Source: Breoghania sp.
GTDB taxonomy: Bacteria; Pseudomonadota; Alphaproteobacteria; Rhizobiales; Stappiaceae
Length of the DNA stretch: 64,000 bases
Assembly (NCBI RefSeq): GCF_963674635.1
Contig: NZ_OY771475.1
Span: 4,199,001-4,263,000 of the forward strand
Direction of reading: 5' to 3'
The notes beneath the pieces were generated by a model that did no database searches, was not told where the DNA came from, and saw only the letters and a program-made list of their open reading frames with translations. Below, in pieces: positions 60,407 through 64,000 of this stretch. Made by a program: the position numbers and the translations under genes. The stretch's first letter is position 1. Every line of letters begins with the position of its first letter.

Positions 60407-61133
60407 GTGCGTCCAACTCCTGCCGGATGCGGTCGAGATCTGCCCGCAGATGATTGCGCACGATGGCCTTGGGCGCATCGAGTTCGAGGCCCGCCAGAAG
60501 GCTCGTGTCCGCGGTGATGGTGATGTCGAGCGGATGTCCGACAGCCTGTGCAAGACGTTCCTTGAGGAGCGTGGCTTCCTGAGCGGTCAGGTCCCGTGCG
60601 GTGCGGATCGGCACCGGGCCGGTCATGCCGATCCCCTTGCGGGTGCTCTCCGGCAGGTCGATGACGGCGTCCGCAAGCCCCTCGATGAAGCCGGAGATGC
60701 GCGCTTCGTCGGGAAGCCGGTCGAGCAACCGGGCCGCGATGTCGGTTGCAAGCGCACCCGCGGCGTCCGACAGTGCCCGCGCTTGCGCGTCGCGCATGCG
60801 CTCCAGTTCGCCACGTGTGGCTTCGAGCGCCGCGTCGGCTTGCGCGCGTGCATCCTCCAGAAGGGCTTTCTTTTGCGCTTTCGCCTCCTCTTCGGCGCGG
60901 GACAGGATGTCCGCCCGTTTGGATGCTGTCTCTTGCGCCAGCTTTCGCAGCGTCTCGCGCTCGGCCTCCGCCTTGGCATGCTCGTCTTTCGCACGCTGGA
61001 ACTCGGCTTGTGCAGCCGCCTGACGCTCGGCGATGATCCTTGCGACCGGCCGGAACAGGAAATGCGACAAGATCCACAAAAGGATCAGGACGTTGACCGT
61101 CTGAAGCAGCAGTGTCCACCAGTCCAGTTGCAT
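60399..61133 (-). CDS. atpF: N-ATPase b subunit with a delta-like C-terminus
   Basis: A 244-residue peripheral stalk subunit, about 80 residues longer than a normal b (about 160). Residues 6-27 form the membrane anchor (WTLLLQTVNVLILLWILSHF), then a long charged coiled coil to about 150. Residues 170-244 resemble the C-terminal domain of delta subunits (TARDLTAQEATLLKERL, ADTSLLAGLEL, NHLRADLDRIRQEL). The operon has no atpH, so this fused tail may replace delta in joining the stalk to F1. Confidence 0.9.
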   Translation of the reverse strand: MQLDWWTLLLQTVNVLILLWILSHFLFRPVARIIAERQAAAQAEFQRAKDEHAKAEAERETLRKLAQETASKRADILSRAEEEAKAQKKALLEDARAQADAALEATRGELERMRDAQARALSDAAGALATDIAARLLDRLPDEARISGFIEGLADAVIDLPESTRKGIGMTGPVPIRTARDLTAQEATLLKERLAQAVGHPLDITITADTSLLAGLELDAPKAIVRNHLRADLDRIRQELDAHE

Positions 61134-61147
61134 GGCCGGGACCGTTT

Positions 61148-61399
61148 CTATTGGACGAAGGGATTGGCGAAGAGCACCAGAAGCGCAATCACCAGCGTGT
61201 AGATCGCCATGGTCTCGATCATGGCGAGACCGACGAACAGTGTGCGCGAGAGCGTGCCCGCGGCTTCCGGCTGGCGGGCGATGGCGTCCATGGCTGCGGC
61301 GACCGCCTTTCCTTCGGCAAGCGCCGGCCCGATGGCCCCGAAACTGACGGCGATGGCCGCGGCGAGGATGCTGACGATCTGGATGAGATTTTCCGTCAT
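61148..61399 (-). CDS. atpE: N-ATPase c subunit with two carboxylates
   Basis: An 83-residue rotor-ring subunit with two membrane helices and the polar loop ARQPE. The ion-binding glutamate is E62 in helix 2 (MIETMAIY) with T63 beside it, and E29 in helix 1 (ALAEGKAV). The usual Na+ set has Q, E, S and T; here E29 takes the glutamine position and M64 stands where the threonine is. The ATG overlaps the atpB stop by ATGA. Whether it moves protons or sodium must be tested. Confidence 0.93.
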   Translation of the reverse strand: MTENLIQIVSILAAAIAVSFGAIGPALAEGKAVAAAMDAIARQPEAAGTLSRTLFVGLAMIETMAIYTLVIALLVLFANPFVQ

Positions 61400-62091
61400 G
61401 GGCTTGGGCTTTCCTTGTGAGAGGATTGATCGGGAGCCTCCCCGGCCGCGGCTCCAATGAAGACGGTGGCGAGCACCGCGAAGATGTAGGCCTGTACCGC
61501 GCCGGTCAGCAGATCGAGAGCCATCAGCGGGATGGGGACGAGAAGGCCCGCAAGGGAGAGGATGATGCCGATCACGAAGACGCCGCTCATCACGTTGCCG
61601 AAAAGGCGCACGATCAGCGAGAAGGTGCGGGTGATCTGTTCCACCAGGTTGAGCGGGATCATCACCCATGAAGGCTCGGCAAAGGTGGAGAGATAGCCCT
61701 TCAGCCCGCGGGTGGAGATGCCGAACCAGATGGTTGCGGCGAAAACGATGAGGGCGAGGGCAGCGTCTGTTTCCAGATGCGCGGTCGGCGGCTCTATGCC
61801 GGGAATGAGCGAGGACCAGTTCGCCAGCAGCACATAGAGAAAGATCGAGCCGATCAATGTGCGATAGGGGCCGGGCGCGCGCTGCATCGTCTCGCGGATC
61901 TGGCCGTCGATGGTGGTGACGAAAAGCTCCAGCACGGTCTGCACCTTGCCGGGCAGGAGGCTGAGCCGCCGCGTGGCGAGCCTGCAGGCTAAAGCCAGCC
62001 CCAGCATCAGGAACCACGTGACCACCACCGGCGCAGTGATCGGCACCGGCCCCACATGGAAGAGCGGTTCAAGGACAAGCGGGCTTTCCAT
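61396..62091 (-). CDS. atpB: N-ATPase a subunit
   Basis: A 231-residue membrane stator that forms the ion half-channels with the c ring. The essential arginine is in LIVRLFGNVMSG, near residue 166. Several hydrophobic helices are seen, including VVTWFLMLGLALACRLAT near residue 25 and YIFAVLATVFIGAAAG near the end. Its stop overlaps atpE; its start touches the atpR stop by one base. Confidence 0.93.
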   Translation of the reverse strand: MESPLVLEPLFHVGPVPITAPVVVTWFLMLGLALACRLATRRLSLLPGKVQTVLELFVTTIDGQIRETMQRAPGPYRTLIGSIFLYVLLANWSSLIPGIEPPTAHLETDAALALIVFAATIWFGISTRGLKGYLSTFAEPSWVMIPLNLVEQITRTFSLIVRLFGNVMSGVFVIGIILSLAGLLVPIPLMALDLLTGAVQAYIFAVLATVFIGAAAGEAPDQSSHKESPSP

Positions 62092-62390
62092 CAGGCGGGC
62101 TCTTTCGTGAAACGCAGGACGAGCGCGCGCGCAATGAGGATGCCCAGCGCGCCTGACAGAAGCGGCAGCGCACCGATGAGCGCCAGCAGGACCAGAACCG
62201 CGACGATCAGCGCGAAGCGGGCGATATGCAGGGCGAGCGTGCGCCCGATCGGCCCGCCACCGGTATAAAGTTCGGCCACCCGCTTCAGGCTGGCGAAGTG
62301 GAGTACCCCCGCCGCAAGGCCCATCAGCAGGCCGAAAAAACCGCCTGCAAGGGGAGGAAGGGTCTGGAGAGAGGTGAGAAAAGGCATCAT
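62091..62390 (-). CDS. atpR: N-ATPase accessory membrane subunit AtpR
   Basis: A 99-residue protein with two or three hydrophobic segments (GGFFGLLMGLAAGVLHFA, ARFALIVAVLVLLALIGALPLL). AtpR is a signature gene of N-ATPase operons, positioned between atpQ and atpB. Its role (c-ring assembly or ion entry) is not settled. Start at the first of two adjacent ATG codons, overlapping the atpQ stop. Confidence 0.85.
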   Translation of the reverse strand: MMPFLTSLQTLPPLAGGFFGLLMGLAAGVLHFASLKRVAELYTGGGPIGRTLALHIARFALIVAVLVLLALIGALPLLSGALGILIARALVLRFTKEPA

Positions 62391-62665
62391 TGGCGGTGCA
62401 TCCATTTCCAGGCCGAGTAGAAGCCGATGGCCGCCCCGATCAGGATTGCAGGCGCGGTGAAGAAGATGCCGGTCGAAAAGCCGCGATCGGCCATGCGCCC
62501 CAGGAAAATGCCGATGAGCATCGGCATGACGATGGCCCAGCCGAGAATGCCGATCTGACCGAGCCGGTTGCCAAGCGAGGGTTCGGGCGCCCTTCGGCTC
62601 ATCTCCTCGCGTGTCGCCGTGCGCCGTGCGGCCTCGGCCATGTGGTCGCGATCTTTCAGGATCAT
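62387..62665 (-). CDS. atpQ: N-ATPase accessory membrane subunit AtpQ (AtpI-like)
   Basis: A 92-residue protein with two membrane segments (IGILGWAIVMPMLIGIFLGRM and FFTAPAILIGAAIGFYSAW) and a charged N-terminal tail. It is related to AtpI, which helps c-ring assembly. The ATG at 62665 overlaps the atpC stop by ATGA; the open frame to 62977 lies in atpC and is not coding. Confidence 0.85.
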   Translation of the reverse strand: MILKDRDHMAEAARRTATREEMSRRAPEPSLGNRLGQIGILGWAIVMPMLIGIFLGRMADRGFSTGIFFTAPAILIGAAIGFYSAWKWMHRQ

Positions 62666-63135
62666 GGCTCGCCCCCGTCCTGCCTGGCGTCGGCAACGAT
62701 GGAGGGCGGGTGATCGAAGCTTCCCGTATCGCCGGGCCGCAGGTAGCGCATGAGCTGACGCACAGCCTGGGCGTGAAGCCGCATGTCGGCGGCCCGCGCA
62801 TTGCGCGCTGCATCCTTCTCTTCGGCGCGCAGTTTCTCCACTTCCGCTTCCAGCTCGTGAAGGTCGTCTCCCAGAAGCCCCTGACGACAGGCAACCGAGA
62901 CATCGTATCCGCCGCGCACCGTCAGCATCCCGCCACGCAAGGCGCAGAAGTGGAGCGCGCCACGTTCGTCCCGCCATCGCATCACGGACGCGGGGAGCAC
63001 GGTCAGAAACTCGGTGTGGCCCGGCAGGATCCCGAACCCGCCGCTTTCATCTTCCGCCCGCACGGAGGCGACGCCCGTTGCGTCGACGAGCACCTCCATC
63101 GCGGTGGTGATGGTGAGGTGAAGGCCTTCGCTCAT
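62662..63135 (-). CDS. atpC: N-ATPase epsilon subunit
   Basis: A 157-residue epsilon subunit with the N-terminal beta sandwich (GGFGILPGHTEFLTVLPASVMRW in parts) and a C-terminal helical region with RAEEKDAARNARAADMR. It lies inside the rotor and can regulate ATP hydrolysis. Slightly longer than usual (about 135). It overlaps atpD and atpQ by ATGA. Confidence 0.9.
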   Translation of the reverse strand: MSEGLHLTITTAMEVLVDATGVASVRAEDESGGFGILPGHTEFLTVLPASVMRWRDERGALHFCALRGGMLTVRGGYDVSVACRQGLLGDDLHELEAEVEKLRAEEKDAARNARAADMRLHAQAVRQLMRYLRPGDTGSFDHPPSIVADARQDGGEP

Positions 63136-64000
63136 TCGGCCGCCCCCTTCTTGCGCGCGGCCTCTTCCTTCGCGCGGGCCTCCTCCAGAGTGCCGATCAT
63201 GTAGAGCGAGCTTTCGTCCCAGTCGTCGGTCTCGCCGGAAAGGATCGCCCTGCAGCCTTCCAGCGTGTCTTCAAGCGGCACCGAGCAACCGGAAATCCCC
63301 GTGAAGGCCTCCGTCACCGTGAAAGGCTGGGTCAGGAACCGTTGCAGCCGACGGGCGCGCTCCACCAGAAGCCGGTCCTCCTGTCCCAGCTCCTCCATGC
63401 CGAGAAGCGAGATTACGTCCTGCAATTCGCGGTAGTGCTCGATGGTGCGGCGGACTTCGTTGGCCACGCGCTCATGTTCCTCGCCCACGACCAGCGGATC
63501 GAGCAGGATGGAGGACGACGCGATCGGATCAATGGCGGGATACATGCCATCTGCGGCCATGGCGCGTGACAGCACGACCATGGAATCCACGTGGCCGGCG
63601 ATGGTGGTTACCGCCGGATCGGTGAAATCGTCGGCGGGCACATAGACTGCCTCGATGGCGGTGATCGAATGGCCGTTGGCGGAGGCGATACGCTCCTGAA
63701 GGGCCGCGACCTCGCTCGCCAGCGTCGGCTGGTAGCCCACCCGGCTCGGCATCCGGCCCAAAAGCCCGGACACCTCCGAACCCGCCTGAACGAAGCGAAA
63801 GACGTTGTCCATGAGAAGGAGCACGTCGCGATGCTCGTCATCTCGAAAGGACTCCGCAATCGTCAGCGCCGTCATCGGCACCCGCCAGCGCGCGCCGGGC
63901 GGCTCGTTCATCTGCCCGTAGACGAGCACGGTGCGCTCCAGCACCGCGCTTTCGCGCATGTCGCTCAGCATCTCGTGGCCCTCGCGCGAGCGTTCGCCAA
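63132..64000 (-). CDS. atpD: N-ATPase beta subunit (5' end outside the window)
   Basis: The visible 288 or so residues are the C-terminal two-thirds of the catalytic beta subunit. GERSREGHEM near the edge is the typical post-P-loop motif with the catalytic glutamate region, and MNEPPGARWRV, DNVFRFVQAGSEVS, LLGRMPSRVGYQPTL and VYVPADDFTDPA follow. The stop overlaps atpC by ATGA. It is the first gene of the visible operon; the P-loop lies beyond position 64000. Confidence 0.95.
   Translation of the reverse strand, partial: GERSREGHEMLSDMRESAVLERTVLVYGQMNEPPGARWRVPMTALTIAESFRDDEHRDVLLLMDNVFRFVQAGSEVSGLLGRMPSRVGYQPTLASEVAALQERIASANGHSITAIEAVYVPADDFTDPAVTTIAGHVDSMVVLSRAMAADGMYPAIDPIASSSILLDPLVVGEEHERVANEVRRTIEHYRELQDVISLLGMEELGQEDRLLVERARRLQRFLTQPFTVTEAFTGISGCSVPLEDTLEGCRAILSGETDDWDESSLYMIGTLEEARAKEEAARKKGAAE

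Overview
The window is high-GC DNA, densely coded, with one protein-coding gene after another and no rRNA, tRNA, CRISPR array, insertion sequence or phage gene that I can see. Gene content (HutF-type histidine degradation, MetNIQ, an isoquinoline oxidoreductase pair, YgiD dioxygenase, many ABC importers, an N-type ATPase beside a presumed housekeeping F-type elsewhere) and codon style suggest an alphaproteobacterium, probably of the Hyphomicrobiales (Rhizobiales). That is inference from gene families; no marker gene is present. The organism probably lives facultatively without oxygen, because it carries pyruvate formate-lyase with an FNR-like site upstream.

Layout. 1-1587: end of a gene, then hutF. 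1697-4920: pflA and pflB, with a 620-base upstream region. 5541-6776: a periplasmic glycerophosphodiesterase. 6994-9539: metQ-metI-metN methionine importer. 10326-13540: atoE and atoA-atoD for short-chain fatty acid / acetoacetate use. 14103-16818: Tat-exported molybdenum hydroxylase pair (iorBA type). 17343-19234: ygiD with a divergent LysR regulator. 19358-20518: purT, which uses formate. 20561-26273: DeoR-type repressor, a LOG-like nucleotide-binding protein and a four-gene CUT1 sugar-type ABC importer. 26503-28888: FkbH-like protein convergent with and overlapping a sugar-type O-methyltransferase, with lower GC by eye. 29039-31883: YHS-domain protein and membrane-anchored cysteine hydrolase with a divergent AraC regulator. 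32265-32756: bacterioferritin lacking the heme methionine.

32934-45408 is the most unusual part. Eight minus-strand genes run from a GntR regulator through a 68-residue twin-arginine protein, an 11-helix membrane protein of unknown family, a Tat-exported metallo-beta-lactamase-fold protein and a 671-residue CobW-type metallochaperone with a 300-residue extra N-terminal domain and a histidine-rich loop, to ExbB, ExbD and a short TonB. An identical 11-base palindrome lies directly before the GntR gene and again between a PAS/GAF-like sensor gene and a divergent pair encoding an FG-GAP/ASPIC secreted protein and a MauG-like diheme protein. I read this as one GntR-controlled metal/redox regulon that I cannot match to a named system.

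45499-55372: rhodanese, zinc alcohol dehydrogenase, and a GntR-led operon of a peptide-type ABC importer plus gamma-glutamyltransferase, which looks made for glutathione or other gamma-glutamyl compounds. 55934-57745: DEAD-box RNA helicase with a DbpA-like RNA-binding domain. 57993-64000: N-type ATPase operon in the order atpDCQRBEFAG (atpD cut by the window end), with a b subunit that appears fused to a delta-like tail and a c subunit with two carboxylates.
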